Of a stretch of 64,000 bases of DNA, positions 27,694 to 37,071 are shown piece by piece. Location of the stretch: assembly GCF_009740285.1 (NCBI RefSeq), contig NZ_CP046566.1, forward strand, positions 2,848,501-2,912,500. The letters are read 5' to 3'. Below the pieces are notes generated by a model. That model made no database searches, was not told the origin of the DNA, and saw only the letters and a list, made by a program, of their open reading frames with translations. A program made the position numbers and the translations under genes. This stretch comes from Phnomibacter ginsenosidimutans (GTDB lineage: Bacteria > Bacteroidota > Bacteroidia > Chitinophagales > Chitinophagaceae). Within the stretch, counting starts at the first letter, position 1. Every line of letters starts with the position of its first letter.

Positions 27694-29172
27694 ATGAGTA
27701 AGGTGATCACTCCCATGGAGCAAGACTATTCGCAATGGTACAACGACCTCGTATTGCGGTCGGGTTTGGCCGATTACAGCGCCGTACGTGGCTGTATGGT
27801 TATCAAACCCTACGGCTACCGCCTGTGGGAAAACATGCGGGATGTACTCGACAAAATGTTTAAGGACACCGGTCACGTAAACGCCTACTTCCCGCTGTTT
27901 GTGCCTAAAAGCCTGTTTGAAGCCGAAGAAAAAAATGCCGAAGGCTTTGCGAAAGAATGTGCGGTGGTGACGCATTATCGCCTGAAAAACGACCCTGCTA
28001 ACCCCGGCAAGCTGATGGTAGACCCCGAAGCCAGGCTGGAAGAAGAGCTGGTGGTACGTCCTACCAGCGAAGCCATCATTTGGAATACTTACAAAGGTTG
28101 GATTCAGAGCTACCGCGACCTGCCCATTTTGGTAAACCAGTGGGCCAACGTAGTGCGTTGGGAAATGCGTACACGTTTGTTTTTGCGTACTGCCGAGTTT
28201 CTGTGGCAGGAAGGCCATACGGCGCATGCCACTGAGCAGGAAGCCCGTGAAGAAGCCGCAAAAATGCTGGAAGTGTATGCCGATTTTGTAGAAAACTACA
28301 TGGCACTGCCCGTAGTGAAAGGCGTGAAATCGGAAAGCGAACGCTTCGCCGGTGCCGTTGACACCTTGTGTATTGAAGCACTGATGCAGGATGGCAAAGC
28401 TTTGCAAGCCGGCACTTCGCACTTCCTGGGTCAAAATTTTGCCAAGGCTTTTGATGTGAAATTTAGCGACAGCAACAACAAGCTGGAATATGTATGGGCT
28501 ACCAGCTGGGGCGTAAGCACCCGTTTGATTGGTGCCCTTGTAATGGCCCACAGCGATAACCAAGGTTTGGTATTGCCGCCAAAAATTGCACCACTGCAGG
28601 TGGTGATTGTACCCATTTACAAAGGCGATGAGCAACTGGCCGCCATTACCGATACCCTCAAGCCCATCATCAGCCAGCTGAAAGACCTCGGCATTTCGGT
28701 AAAATATGACGACAGCGAACATGCCCGTCCGGGCTGGAAGTTTGCAGAATACGAACTGCAGGGCGTACCTGTTCGTATGGCCATTGGTGCCCGTGATTTG
28801 GCCAACGGTGTAGCCGAAATTGCCCGCCGCGATACCAAAGAAAAAATGACCGTCAACCTCGATGGCATTGCTTTTTACATCAAAACATTGCTGGATGAAA
28901 TTCAGCTGCATTTGTTTGAAAAAGCGAAAAACTTCAGGGCGGAGCATACTACAGAAGCCAACAGCTGGGATGAGTTTGTAAGCATTCTCGATGGCAAGGG
29001 TGGCTTTGTATCAGCGCATTGGGATGGAACTGCCGAAACCGAAGAAAAAATTAAAGACCTCGCCAAGGCCACTATTCGTTGTATTCCTTTGGATGCAAAA
29101 GAAGAAGCCGGCACTTGCATACTCACCGGCAAGCCCAGCAACAAGCGGGTGCTGTTTGCCCGTGCCTATTAA
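27694..29172 (+). CDS. proS: Prolyl-tRNA synthetase, archaeal/eukaryotic-like type
   Basis: A 492-residue class II synthetase from ATG 27694; the frame extends upstream without homology. Motif 2 is seen in [21 protein letters not shown] broken over about residues 149-170, with the TXE loop [10 protein letters not shown] before it, and [16 protein letters not shown] nearby as motif 3. The anticodon-binding domain ([10 protein letters not shown]) and the C-terminal zinc-like domain with one Cys set ([15 protein letters not shown]) end the protein, which finishes in RAY. The absence of the bacterial editing insertion and this C-terminus mark the ProS type 3 form usual in Bacteroidota. It charges tRNA-Pro. 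Confidence 0.93.
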   Translation: MSKVITPMEQDYSQWYNDLVLRSGLADYSAVRGCMVIKPYGYRLWENMRDVLDKMFKDTGHVNAYFPLFVPKSLFEAEEKNAEGFAKECAVVTHYRLKNDPANPGKLMVDPEARLEEELVVRPTSEAIIWNTYKGWIQSYRDLPILVNQWANVVRWEMRTRLFLRTAEFLWQEGHTAHATEQEAREEAAKMLEVYADFVENYMALPVVKGVKSESERFAGAVDTLCIEALMQDGKALQAGTSHFLGQNFAKAFDVKFSDSNNKLEYVWATSWGVSTRLIGALVMAHSDNQGLVLPPKIAPLQVVIVPIYKGDEQLAAITDTLKPIISQLKDLGISVKYDDSEHARPGWKFAEYELQGVPVRMAIGARDLANGVAEIARRDTKEKMTVNLDGIAFYIKTLLDEIQLHLFEKAKNFRAEHTTEANSWDEFVSILDGKGGFVSAHWDGTAETEEKIKDLAKATIRCIPLDAKEEAGTCILTGKPSNKRVLFARAY

Positions 29173-29197
29173 GCGAAAGGTTTCAACATCATCATTC

Positions 29198-29224
29198 AAA
29201 CCGGCGGCCATTGGTTGCCGGTTT
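29198..29224 (+). terminator. Probable terminator after proS
   Basis: AAACCGGC and GCCGGTTT form an eight-base stem around an 11-base loop, followed by GTTATTATT. It ends 16 bases before the next ATG. The T tract is short. Confidence 0.5.
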
Positions 29225-29240
29225 GTTATTATTGCAATGC

Positions 29241-30256
29241 ATGGATAACAAAGCTGCGTATTTACTGGGAGGCACCCCTGCCCGGCTGCTGCTATCGCTG
29301 ATAGTGGTGGCCAGCCATTTGGGTTCGCTTACCGGCTTGTACCGCAATAAGTTTTTGTTTGATGCTGACTTTGCGGTGTCTTGTTTTTTTGTGCTTTCTG
29401 GATTTGCCATGATGCACAGCTATGGCAAGCTGCAAACACAAGTCAATGGTTGGAAAGCCTTTTACATCCAGCGTTTCTTTCGCATTATGCTACCCGTATG
29501 GGTGCTTGTGGCGCTGCAGGTGATTTTGCTTTATGCTGTAAGTGCATTGCCGCTGTCGCAATACGTCAATGAAACAACTGGCAGGTACGTTTTGGCCAAT
29601 GCCTCACTACTCAATTTTTTGCAGCAATCGCTACCAGGCGTTTTCGACAACAATGGTTCCGCGGTGGTCAATGGTTCACTATGGACATTAAAAATTGAGA
29701 TGTGCTTCTATGCTGCATTCCCATTGTTGTTTCTACTGGCAAAACCAAAGAAAATAGTTTGGCTGTGGCTGTTGTGGACGCTTTCTGTAGCCTACCGTTT
29801 GCTGCTGCACCAATCGCACCCCGTAATGAGCTATCAGTTGCCGGGACAGCTGTATTTTTTCATCAGCGGCATGCTGTTGTATCATTATGGATGGCATCAA
29901 CAATGTCGAAAATGGATACTCGTAGTTGGCTGGTTGTGGTTCATTAAAAATTGTATTTGGGGATACCAGATTATCGAAACACCGCTCAGCTTTCCCTTGA
30001 TTTTATTGGCCTTTTGTCATTCATTAAAACCACTGGACGGGTTGCTGAGAAAATACGATTATTCATTCACTGTGTATCTTCTTCACTGGCCAATTATTCA
30101 GGTGGCCGTTCATCTTTTTTTAATGATGGGCAAAAAGTGGCAGGTGTTTTATTTGTGCTATCGGCCTTGCTGCTAAGCTCTTGGCTGTTTAAAACCTTTG
30201 TAGAAGACAAAGCCATGCAAAAGGGCAAACTACTCAGTAAGCGTTATTTGCAGTAA
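29241..30256 (+). CDS. Acyltransferase 3 family membrane protein (OafA/YrhL-like), frame broken by one base
   Basis: From ATG 29241 the frame encodes many membrane segments with the acyltransferase-3 landmarks: an early HLGSLTG histidine, FFVLSGFAMMHSYGK, an Arg-rich loop QRFFRIMLPVW and the SLWTLKIEMCFYAAFP segment. Near the end it leaves frame at a five-base A run (30132-30136). With six bases it continues GVLFVLSALLLSSWLFKTFVED and stops at 30256, giving about 338 residues and a complete last helix. Such enzymes O-acylate cell-surface glycans. Probably an error in the sequence rather than a lost gene. Confidence 0.8.
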
Positions 30257-30275
30257 GCCCTCACTATCATAGCTG

Positions 30276-30449
30276 TTGAAAGCATTCACCATACATTCGG
30301 GATTGTACAACCATCAACAAGAGTCAGTTACTGAAGCATTTGCCAATTTGAAAGCTGTTTACCGCTACTTTGGTATTATAACGATTGTAGTACTGGGATT
30401 ATATGTACTGGCAATTATCGGCGGGCTGCTTTTTGCCTCACTTGCCTAA
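30276..30449 (+). pseudogene. Possible remnant of a small membrane protein (DUF5362-like end)
   Basis: A frame of about 57 codons without an ATG runs to a stop at 30449. Its second half reads like a conserved membrane tail: FANLKAVYRYFGIITIVVL, then GLYVLAIIGGLLFASLA. This recalls the C-terminal helix of DUF5362 proteins, but the first half of such a protein is missing because the acyltransferase gene occupies the space. It could be a decayed fragment or a tiny protein started at TTG. Weak evidence. Confidence 0.3.
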
Positions 30450-31241
30450 TCAACCTTTGTCTTTGGTAGCGAGGTAGTTGTAATCACTCAACAACTTTTC
30501 AAGGAAGTCAAGCACCTCCAAATCTGTTTGGATGTTCAGGACTTCCCTGACTTTTCCTGCCACCCGGTGTGCAGTTTCGTATTGCTGATTTTTCTCGGTG
30601 TATGCAATGACCGACCGGATGGCATTGATGTCTCTATCACTCAACCGCATCACCTCCGGAAAACGAACTTTATAATTTTCGTCCACGATTTCTTTAAACA
30701 GCGTATCGGCCAGCGAATAACGGTAGCGTAAATCCACCACCGTGGTGCCGGCTGCCAAATCGCCGAGGCGTTGGCTTTTGTTGCTCACCGCTACAATTAC
30801 AACCACAACCAGGCCCAACACCCCTGTGAGTAATACCTGTATCACAAACCAGTAAGAGTCCATAGCCAGATAGCCAAAAAACATAGGCCACTCCCATAAG
30901 CGAAACAACCAGCGCATAAGGTACTGACCGAGGCGAGGCTCTCCCCCTTCGATGCTGATGACCCTGATGCCCATGGCTTTTTTACCCAGGCTTTGCCCCT
31001 GATACAAGGTTTCCATCAGCAGGTGGTACAGCAGCATGGGAAGCGACACCAGCACCACATCTACCCCTTTGCTAATTTCTACCGGACCATAAATCACCTG
31101 ATCCAGAAAATACTTCATTCCACGGGCATACAGCATCAATACCAGCATGTCTAAAAACCAAGCCAGCAGCCGCCGGAAAAAAGGCGCTATCTCAAACTCG
31201 AGGTAAATATTAAATGGGGTAGAAACAGAAACCTGAGACAT
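30450..31241 (-). CDS. RDD family membrane protein
   Basis: A 263-residue protein. The RDD signature opens as FFRRLLAWFLDMLVLMLYARG, with Arg and two Asp in the expected places, and a second family stretch follows (YQGQSLGKKAMGIRVISIEGG, RLGDLAAGTTVVDLRY). Several membrane segments fill the first 150 residues; the C-terminal 90 are cytoplasmic and helical. It is divergent from the SpoIIM-like gene by 66 bases. RDD, SpoIIM, DUF4129 and DUF4350 genes form a conserved neighbourhood in Bacteroidota, so a joint envelope role is likely but undefined. Confidence 0.85.
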   Translation of the reverse strand: MSQVSVSTPFNIYLEFEIAPFFRRLLAWFLDMLVLMLYARGMKYFLDQVIYGPVEISKGVDVVLVSLPMLLYHLLMETLYQGQSLGKKAMGIRVISIEGGEPRLGQYLMRWLFRLWEWPMFFGYLAMDSYWFVIQVLLTGVLGLVVVVIVAVSNKSQRLGDLAAGTTVVDLRYRYSLADTLFKEIVDENYKVRFPEVMRLSDRDINAIRSVIAYTEKNQQYETAHRVAGKVREVLNIQTDLEVLDFLEKLLSDYNYLATKDKG

Positions 31242-31307
31242 GACAGCAAATTAAACGGTTTATGAATGCTATGATTGCATTAATTTGACATCGTTTATAT
31301 TTTTTGC

Positions 31308-32334
31308 ATGAGGGAAGCACTTTTTATTAAGCGCAACAGAGACAAGTGGATTCGGTATCAGCAGGAACAAACCAATGACCCTGATGAACAGGCGGAGCGT
31401 TTTATTACGTTGCTGGACGACCTCGCCTATAGCCGTACGTTCTACCCGCAGAGCAAAGTCACCCGATGGATAAACAGCATTGCTGTTGGTATTTATCAAA
31501 CCATTTATCAGAACAAACGGGAAAAGTTTACCCGGCTGCGCAGTTTTTGGACAACTGAACTACCCTTGCTGGTGCGCAAACATCATGGCGTGTTTTTGTT
31601 TACGTTTCTCTTTTTTGCCCTGTGTGTGCTCATGGCCATTGTATCATCTACCCACGATGACTTTTTGTAAAAGCCATTTTGGGAGAAGACTATGTAGACA
31701 TGACGCTGGAAAACATTCGTAAGGGCGACCCCTTTGGCGTATACCGCGATGAAGACAAGTTTACCATGTTCATTCGCATTGCATTCAACAACATACAGGT
31801 AGCACTAAAAACCTTTGTGTCTGGCATTTTCTTCGGCATTGGCAGCTTGTATATTTTGTTTAGCAACGGCCTGATGGTGGGTTCCTTCGAATACATGTTT
31901 TTGAACAGGGCCTTGGCTGGAAAAGCATCATGGTTATTTGGATACATGGAACTATTGAAATTTCTGCCATCATTATTTCCGGTGCTGCCGGCTTGGTGGT
32001 GGGTAGCAGCATTTTGTTTCCGGGTACCTACAGTCGCTACCAATCTTTTCGCCACGGCATTAAAGATGCCATGAAGATTGCACTGGCTTTGATTCCGTTT
32101 TTGCTGTTGGCAGCAATACTCGAGAGTTATGTTACCTACCTCATGAGCAACACCTTCAGCAGCAGCAAGCAAGCCGGCCTTCCACTATGGGCAGGCATCA
32201 GCATTTTAGCGGCATCGCTTTGGCTTATAGGCTGGTATTTTGTGTGGTATCCTATTCGCCTGAGTAAGAAAATAAAAGCAGCAGCAACTGCCGCCGCATC
32301 ACAACAAATTAAAACACTGGAATGGCCCGCCTGA
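31308..32334 (+). CDS. SpoIIM-family (stage II sporulation protein M-like) membrane protein, frame broken twice
   Basis: Three frame segments give one protein of about 342 residues when one T is added at each of two five-base T runs (31662-31666 and 31898-31902). The joined reading is DDFFVKAILGEDYVDMT at the first and YMFFEQGLGWKSIMVIWIH at the second. The family core follows: HGTIEISAIIISGAAGL and FPGTYSRYQSF. The N-terminal 90 residues are soluble (FIKRNRDKWIRYQQ), then five or more membrane segments. This organism need not form spores; the family is widespread in non-sporulating Bacteroidota. Both breaks look like sequence errors. Confidence 0.8.
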
Positions 32335-33107
32335 TCATAAGCTGCCTGGTATGCTGGCTGCTTTTGCTGGCCAATACTGCTTGCTGCTCAACAATACAAT
32401 AACGATACCGTCTACAGCACCACTGATACCACTGTGGTAGACGAAGAAATGTATTATGGCGAAGAAGAAGACAATGAAGAGTTGACTCCTGTAACGCTGC
32501 CTCCGCCGCATGAAGTAGTGTTTTCAAAAGAAGATTTGACGCCTGTTCGCAAGCAAAAAGACTTTGCATACATGGCCTACATTGATAGTGTGCTGCGTCA
32601 CCAAAAATTTGAGCCGGTAGAAAAAAAGTGGCATCAAAAGAAAGCAACATTTCATTGAATTGGCTGAAACCAGTGCTATGGACCATTGCCATTTTAGCCC
32701 TCTTGTTTTTACTGTATCAAATCTGGACAAACAATACGGGCATCTTTTCGCCCGGCGATAAAAAACTACCTGCCGAAGTAGAAGAAGAGGCAGAAGATCC
32801 GCTGATGCTGCAGGGCGCAGCCACACTGGCGCAGCAAGCCATTGCCAGCAAGCAATACCGAATGGCCACCCGCTATTTGTTTATTGATGCACTGAGCAGG
32901 CTGGATGAACGTGGCCTCATACAACGCATAGCCCGCAAAACCAACCAGCAATACCTGAACGAAATACAACAGCCAGGGCTAAAGGAAACATTGGCCACCG
33001 CCATGTTGCAATTTGAGTATGTATGGTATGGCGAATTCAACCCCAATGAAAAGCAGTTCGAACGCATCCATCACACCTTTAAACAACTGGAGGCAAGATG
33101 GCTGTAA
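32322..33107 (+). CDS. DUF4129-containing protein, frame broken twice
   Basis: The ATG at 32322 lies inside the end of the SpoIIM gene (13-base overlap). A signal sequence (IISCLVCWLLLLA) leads into a frame change somewhere in 32360-32395, one base too many. An acidic stretch follows (TTVVDEEMYYGEEEDNEEL), then a second break at a seven-base A run (32621-32627), one base short. Corrected, the protein has about 261 residues. One membrane segment (VLWTIAILALLFLLYQIW) precedes the DUF4129 domain (QYRMATRYLFIDALSRL, then KETLATAMLQFEYVWYG). Function unknown; a member of the SpoIIM/DUF4129/DUF4350 set. Confidence 0.75.
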
Positions 33108-34351
33108 ATATTCGAATGGCCTGGATTTTTGCCTGCTTTCTTTTGTTGCTGGCCTGCAAAAAAACGCAGCAACCCAGTCGTTTTATTGATGAAAGATTTA
33201 CCCTGAGTGCTACAGATAAGAAACCGTTTGGTGGATATGTAGCCCGCTTTATGACCGATACGCTGTACGGCGGCAACAACATCACCGAAAACGGGCTCAC
33301 ATTCAATAAGTGGTACGATGATTTTGTGCTCAACAGCGACAATCAGCGCAACGAGGTTTACATCATTTTTTCGCCTGCTGTAAGGGCTTTCAGCAAAGAA
33401 GCAGACGACATGCGAAGCTTTGTGAGCAAGGGCAATACCCTGCTGATAGTAACCGATGAGCTGAGCAAAGAAGTAACAGATGCTCTGGGTTGTGAAATAA
33501 CCGATGACGCCGAAGTTTTATCGATGATGGTACGCCTGCAAATGGTGGATACCCGCCTGAGTATAGCCGATAGCAGTAGCCATGCCATGCTGTCATACCC
33601 ATATTATTATTATCCTTTTTTGGAAAGGGTGCTTATAGACAGTAACAAAACGGATAGCATACAATGGCTGGGGCAAAATGCTGCAGGCAAGCCACATCTG
33701 GCCCGGTACAGCATAGGCAATGGGCAGGTGATAGTAGCGGGCAATGCCCGTGGCCTGAGCAATTATTTTTTATTGAATGGCCAAAACCACGGCTATCTCA
33801 AAACCCTGTTGTCTTATCTGCCGGAGTATCCTGCCAAAATTCACTGGGATCTCTTTTTTCAACGCAACGTGAACCGGCAGCCGGAGGATTATTCGGTATT
33901 CAGTGCCCTGATGGCCATTCCACCACTGCGCTGGTCGTTCTGGATATTGCTGGCACTGGCAGCCATCTGGATATTGAGCAACCTGCGACGCAAGCAAAAA
34001 ATGATACCTATTGTGGCGCCCAACAGCAATACCACGGTATCTTTTGTTCAAACCATTGCCCAGCTCTATTTCAACAAGCAGGACCATGCGAATGTGGGCC
34101 GCAAACTGGCCACCCATTTTACCGACTATCTGCGCAATAACTATTACATGCCACCGCTCACCATGCAGGCAGAGTGGGCATACATTCTGCATCAAAAAAC
34201 CGGCATGACCATGACCGATGCGCAGGAAACCACACGCCTCATCAGAAAAGCGCAGCAGAGCAACGATTTTTCGGCCAGCGATTTGATGCACCTGCACAGC
34301 CTTATTGCCGATGTGGTAAACCGAAAGCAGAAAAAAGCCACTCATCAATGA
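33098..34351 (+). CDS. DUF4350 domain-containing protein
   Basis: A 417-residue protein overlapping the DUF4129 gene by ten bases. It starts with a signal-like segment that ends in LLLLACKK, a possible lipobox. Residues 40-260 hold the DUF4350 domain, a GATase-like fold (NEVYIIFSPAVRAFSKEADDM, GNTLLIVTDELSKEV, ARYSIGNGQVIVAGNARGLSN). A membrane helix (RWSFWILLALAAIWILSNL) and a cytoplasmic tail follow. Neighbouring families often include a MoxR ATPase and a DUF58 protein, but none is found here. It ends the operon that begins at 31308. Confidence 0.82.
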   Translation: MAVNIRMAWIFACFLLLLACKKTQQPSRFIDERFTLSATDKKPFGGYVARFMTDTLYGGNNITENGLTFNKWYDDFVLNSDNQRNEVYIIFSPAVRAFSKEADDMRSFVSKGNTLLIVTDELSKEVTDALGCEITDDAEVLSMMVRLQMVDTRLSIADSSSHAMLSYPYYYYPFLERVLIDSNKTDSIQWLGQNAAGKPHLARYSIGNGQVIVAGNARGLSNYFLLNGQNHGYLKTLLSYLPEYPAKIHWDLFFQRNVNRQPEDYSVFSALMAIPPLRWSFWILLALAAIWILSNLRRKQKMIPIVAPNSNTTVSFVQTIAQLYFNKQDHANVGRKLATHFTDYLRNNYYMPPLTMQAEWAYILHQKTGMTMTDAQETTRLIRKAQQSNDFSASDLMHLHSLIADVVNRKQKKATHQ

Positions 34352-34431
34352 CAATTCGGCGCAATTGAACTGTTGCACTATAATTGATACATTGCTGTAG
34401 CAAACTGCTGAAAAATCAGGCGCCCCGTTTC

Positions 34432-36216
34432 ATGAAAATACTTTGGCACTACCTGCGGCCCTACCGCGGCATGGTTCTCGTTTCTTTATTACTCGCTGCT
34501 ATCAACCAGACTTTTTCCCTTCTCGATCCGCTTTACTTTGGTAAGCTGTTCGATAATTACATCAACAAAGCCGGAGAATTTCGGGCCAATGGCCAGGAGG
34601 CCGAATTCATAAAAGGCGTACTTGGTTACCTCGGCATCCTGATTGGCGTAGCCATGGTAAGCCGCATCGCCAAAGCCTTTCAGGATTATTTCAGCAGCGT
34701 GGTAATGCAAAAATTTGGCGCCAGCATTTTTACCGAAGGCCTGCGCCACAGCATGCGCCTACCCTTTCAGGAGTTTGAAGACCAACGCAGCGGCGAAACC
34801 CTGAGTGTGCTCAATAAGGTTCGTGCCGATACAGAAAAGTTCATCAGCCTGTTCATCAATGTGGTATTTGGCATCATCGTTGGACTGGTGTTTGTAAGCA
34901 TATTCGCATTCTCCAAACACTGGAGTATTGTACCCGTGTATTTGGTGGGTGTGTTGCTGCTGAGCTGGCTTACCAGTGCTTTGAGCAAACGCATCAAAAG
35001 CATTCAGAAAAACATAGTGAAAGAAACCACCTCATTGGCGGGCAGCACTACCGAGAGTTTGCGCAACATTGAACTGGTAAAAAGCCTCGGACTTACCGAT
35101 CAGGAAGTAAACCGGCTGAACAAGAATACCTACAAAATTTTAGGACTGGAATTGCGCAAAGTAAAAAGCATACGCATGCTGAGTTTTGTGCAAGGCACGT
35201 TTGTCAATTTTCTGCGTCAGGTCATCATGTTTACCCTGCTGTTTCTTGTTTTTCAAGACAAGCTTTTACCCGGTGAAGTATTGACACTGACCTTCTACAG
35301 CTTCTTCATTTTTGGCCCTTTGCAAGAAATTGGTAACATCATTATTGCCTACCGCGAAGCAGAAGCCAGCCTCAATAATTTTCATGTGCTGATGCAGAAA
35401 AAACCAGAGCCAAAACCAGACGCTCCTGTTCACCTCGGCCCTATTGATACCTTGCAATACAACGGCGTTTACTTTAAGCATCACACAGCTGCACAATATG
35501 CCTTGCAAAACATCAGCTTTACCGCCAGGCGTGGCGAAACCATTGCTTTTGTTGGTCCCAGCGGCAGCGGTAAATCTACATTGGTAAAACTGCTGGTGGG
35601 TTTGTACCGGCCCGAGCAAGGACATATTTTATATAACCAAACAGAAGGCCATCAAATAGATTTTGATGAACTGCGCAGCCAGATTGGATTTGTAACGCAA
35701 GACACACAATTGTTTGCCGGCACCATCAAAGAAAACCTGCAATTTGTATCGCCGGGCGCCAGCGATGAAGCCATTCTGAAAGCCCTGCAGCAATCGGCCA
35801 GCCACAGTATTTTGGCCAAGGCCGACAATGGTATCAACAGTATTATAGGCGAAGGCGGCATTAAAATAAGTGGTGGCGAAAAACAGCGCCTCAGCATTGC
35901 CCGTGCATTGCTGCGCAATCCGCAGTTACTCATTTTTGACGAAGCCACTTCTGCACTGGATTCCATTACCGAAGAAGAAATTACCAATACAATTAAAGAC
36001 ATTGGTGCCAATGGCCATCAAATTACCATTCTTATTGCGCACCGCCTCAGTACCATCATGCATGCCGACCGCATATTTGTTTTGGAGCAGGGCGAAATAG
36101 TAGAAACAGGCAACCACGAAAGTCTGTTGAACGAAAAAGGATTGTACTATGCCATGTGGCGTCAACAAATAGGCGAACGCAAAAAACAGACTACCTTAGC
36201 TACGCCTGCTTCGTAG
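34432..36216 (+). CDS. ABC exporter, fused membrane and ATPase domains
   Basis: A 594-residue half-transporter from ATG 34432. Six membrane segments occupy about residues 10-320, including the intracellular coupling region. The nucleotide-binding domain has Walker A GPSGSGKST (about 376), Q loop GFVTQDTQLF, signature SGGEKQRLSIARALL (about 480), Walker B LLIFDEATSALD (about 500) and the H loop AHRLST. The layout is that of MsbA/lipid-A-like exporters, which act as homodimers in the inner membrane. Substrate is not given by sequence. The following Crp/Fnr gene starts 32 bases later and may be co-transcribed. Confidence 0.88.
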   Translation: MKILWHYLRPYRGMVLVSLLLAAINQTFSLLDPLYFGKLFDNYINKAGEFRANGQEAEFIKGVLGYLGILIGVAMVSRIAKAFQDYFSSVVMQKFGASIFTEGLRHSMRLPFQEFEDQRSGETLSVLNKVRADTEKFISLFINVVFGIIVGLVFVSIFAFSKHWSIVPVYLVGVLLLSWLTSALSKRIKSIQKNIVKETTSLAGSTTESLRNIELVKSLGLTDQEVNRLNKNTYKILGLELRKVKSIRMLSFVQGTFVNFLRQVIMFTLLFLVFQDKLLPGEVLTLTFYSFFIFGPLQEIGNIIIAYREAEASLNNFHVLMQKKPEPKPDAPVHLGPIDTLQYNGVYFKHHTAAQYALQNISFTARRGETIAFVGPSGSGKSTLVKLLVGLYRPEQGHILYNQTEGHQIDFDELRSQIGFVTQDTQLFAGTIKENLQFVSPGASDEAILKALQQSASHSILAKADNGINSIIGEGGIKISGGEKQRLSIARALLRNPQLLIFDEATSALDSITEEEITNTIKDIGANGHQITILIAHRLSTIMHADRIFVLEQGEIVETGNHESLLNEKGLYYAMWRQQIGERKKQTTLATPAS

Positions 36217-36248
36217 CACAATACATACTAACCCCAACTATTGCTATC

Positions 36249-36884
36249 ATGGTTTTCGCAGAATCGATACAGAAAAAATTTCCCGGATTTGAACCTGAGC
36301 TCACCGAGCAAATGGAACAAGATGCCATGTTTCGGCAAATACCTGCCGGTACCGAACTGATGCGTCCCGGTCAGTTCATCCGCAGCACCATGCTCATATT
36401 GGATGGGCTGGTAAAAGTGTACCGGGAAGATGGCGAAGGCAACGAATTTTTCATGTATTACCTCAAGCCCGGCGATGGTTGTGCCCTCAGCATGACCTGC
36501 ATGGTGGGACAGGAAACCAGCAATATTGCCGCCAAAACCGTGCAGGACAGCGAAATCATAATGGTACCGTTGGAAAAAATGGATGCCTGGATGAACCAGT
36601 ACAAAAGCTGGTATCATTTTGTGGTAAAAACTTACCGCGACCGTTTTGAAGAATTGCTGAAAACGCTGGACAGTGTAGCCTTTCGCAACATGGACGAACG
36701 CCTTGAGTTTTACCTGAAGCGCCACCAGAAAATGTTGAACACCCACATCATTCCTATTACGCATCAGGAGATAGCACAGGAGCTCAACTCAAGCCGCGAA
36801 GTAATTTCGCGACTGCTAAAAAAAATGGCCGAAAGAGGCAAAGTAAAACTCCACCGCTACCATGTGGAAATCATTCAGCTGTAA
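36249..36884 (+). CDS. Crp/Fnr-family transcription regulator
   Basis: A 211-residue protein from ATG 36249. Residues 20-115 form a cyclic-nucleotide-binding-like barrel (DGLVKVYREDGEGNEFFMYY, LKPGDGCALSMTCMVG). A long dimerisation helix follows, and the winged helix ends the protein with ITHQEIAQELNSSREVISR as recognition helix. There is no N-terminal Cys cluster for an iron-sulfur centre, and the cAMP-binding Arg-Ser pattern is not present, so the signal is unknown; Cys residues in CALSMTC could sense sulfur species, which is a guess. It precedes the sulfide island, and a GTGA-N6-TCAC site lies 116 bases past its end. Confidence 0.85.
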   Translation: MVFAESIQKKFPGFEPELTEQMEQDAMFRQIPAGTELMRPGQFIRSTMLILDGLVKVYREDGEGNEFFMYYLKPGDGCALSMTCMVGQETSNIAAKTVQDSEIIMVPLEKMDAWMNQYKSWYHFVVKTYRDRFEELLKTLDSVAFRNMDERLEFYLKRHQKMLNTHIIPITHQEIAQELNSSREVISRLLKKMAERGKVKLHRYHVEIIQL

Positions 36885-36916
36885 GGCTTTCGGGCTATTG
36901 CCGGCTGTTGTATCTT

Positions 36917-36942
36917 ATCCCTGCTCATTGCAGGGATTTTTT
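36917..36942 (+). terminator. Terminator after the Crp/Fnr regulator
   Basis: ATCCCTG and CAGGGAT form a seven-base stem with a seven-base loop, followed by TTTTTT. It separates the regulator from the sulfide island, so the latter needs its own promoter. Confidence 0.75.
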
Positions 36943-37000
36943 ATTTGCCCCTGTTTAGGCACTGTTAATTCACCGCCATCTATTCACACCAGTTATACGG

Positions 37001-37014
37001 GTGATAATAGTCAC
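37001..37014 (+). promoter_or_regulatory. Candidate Crp/Fnr-type operator before the first dioxygenase-rhodanese gene
   Basis: GTGATAATAGTCAC is a GTGA-N6-TCAC inverted repeat, the general form of Crp/Fnr sites. It lies 57 bases before ATG 37072. A near copy occurs at 43649-43662 in the divergent promoter of the second fusion and the SQR gene. The local regulator gene ends 116 bases upstream. Confidence 0.5.
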
Positions 37015-37071
37015 TCCCTCTACCTGTTGCAAACCCCATTTTTGTCTTTACCAAACGGAAAAACATCAGCT

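Noticed and set aside
27679-28947. 422-codon minus-strand frame
   Set aside because: Antisense of proS with no recognisable motif; it is open because of codon bias on the coding strand.
31308-32334. SpoIIM-like gene as evidence for sporulation
   Set aside because: The family is common in non-sporulating Bacteroidota and no other sporulation gene is present.
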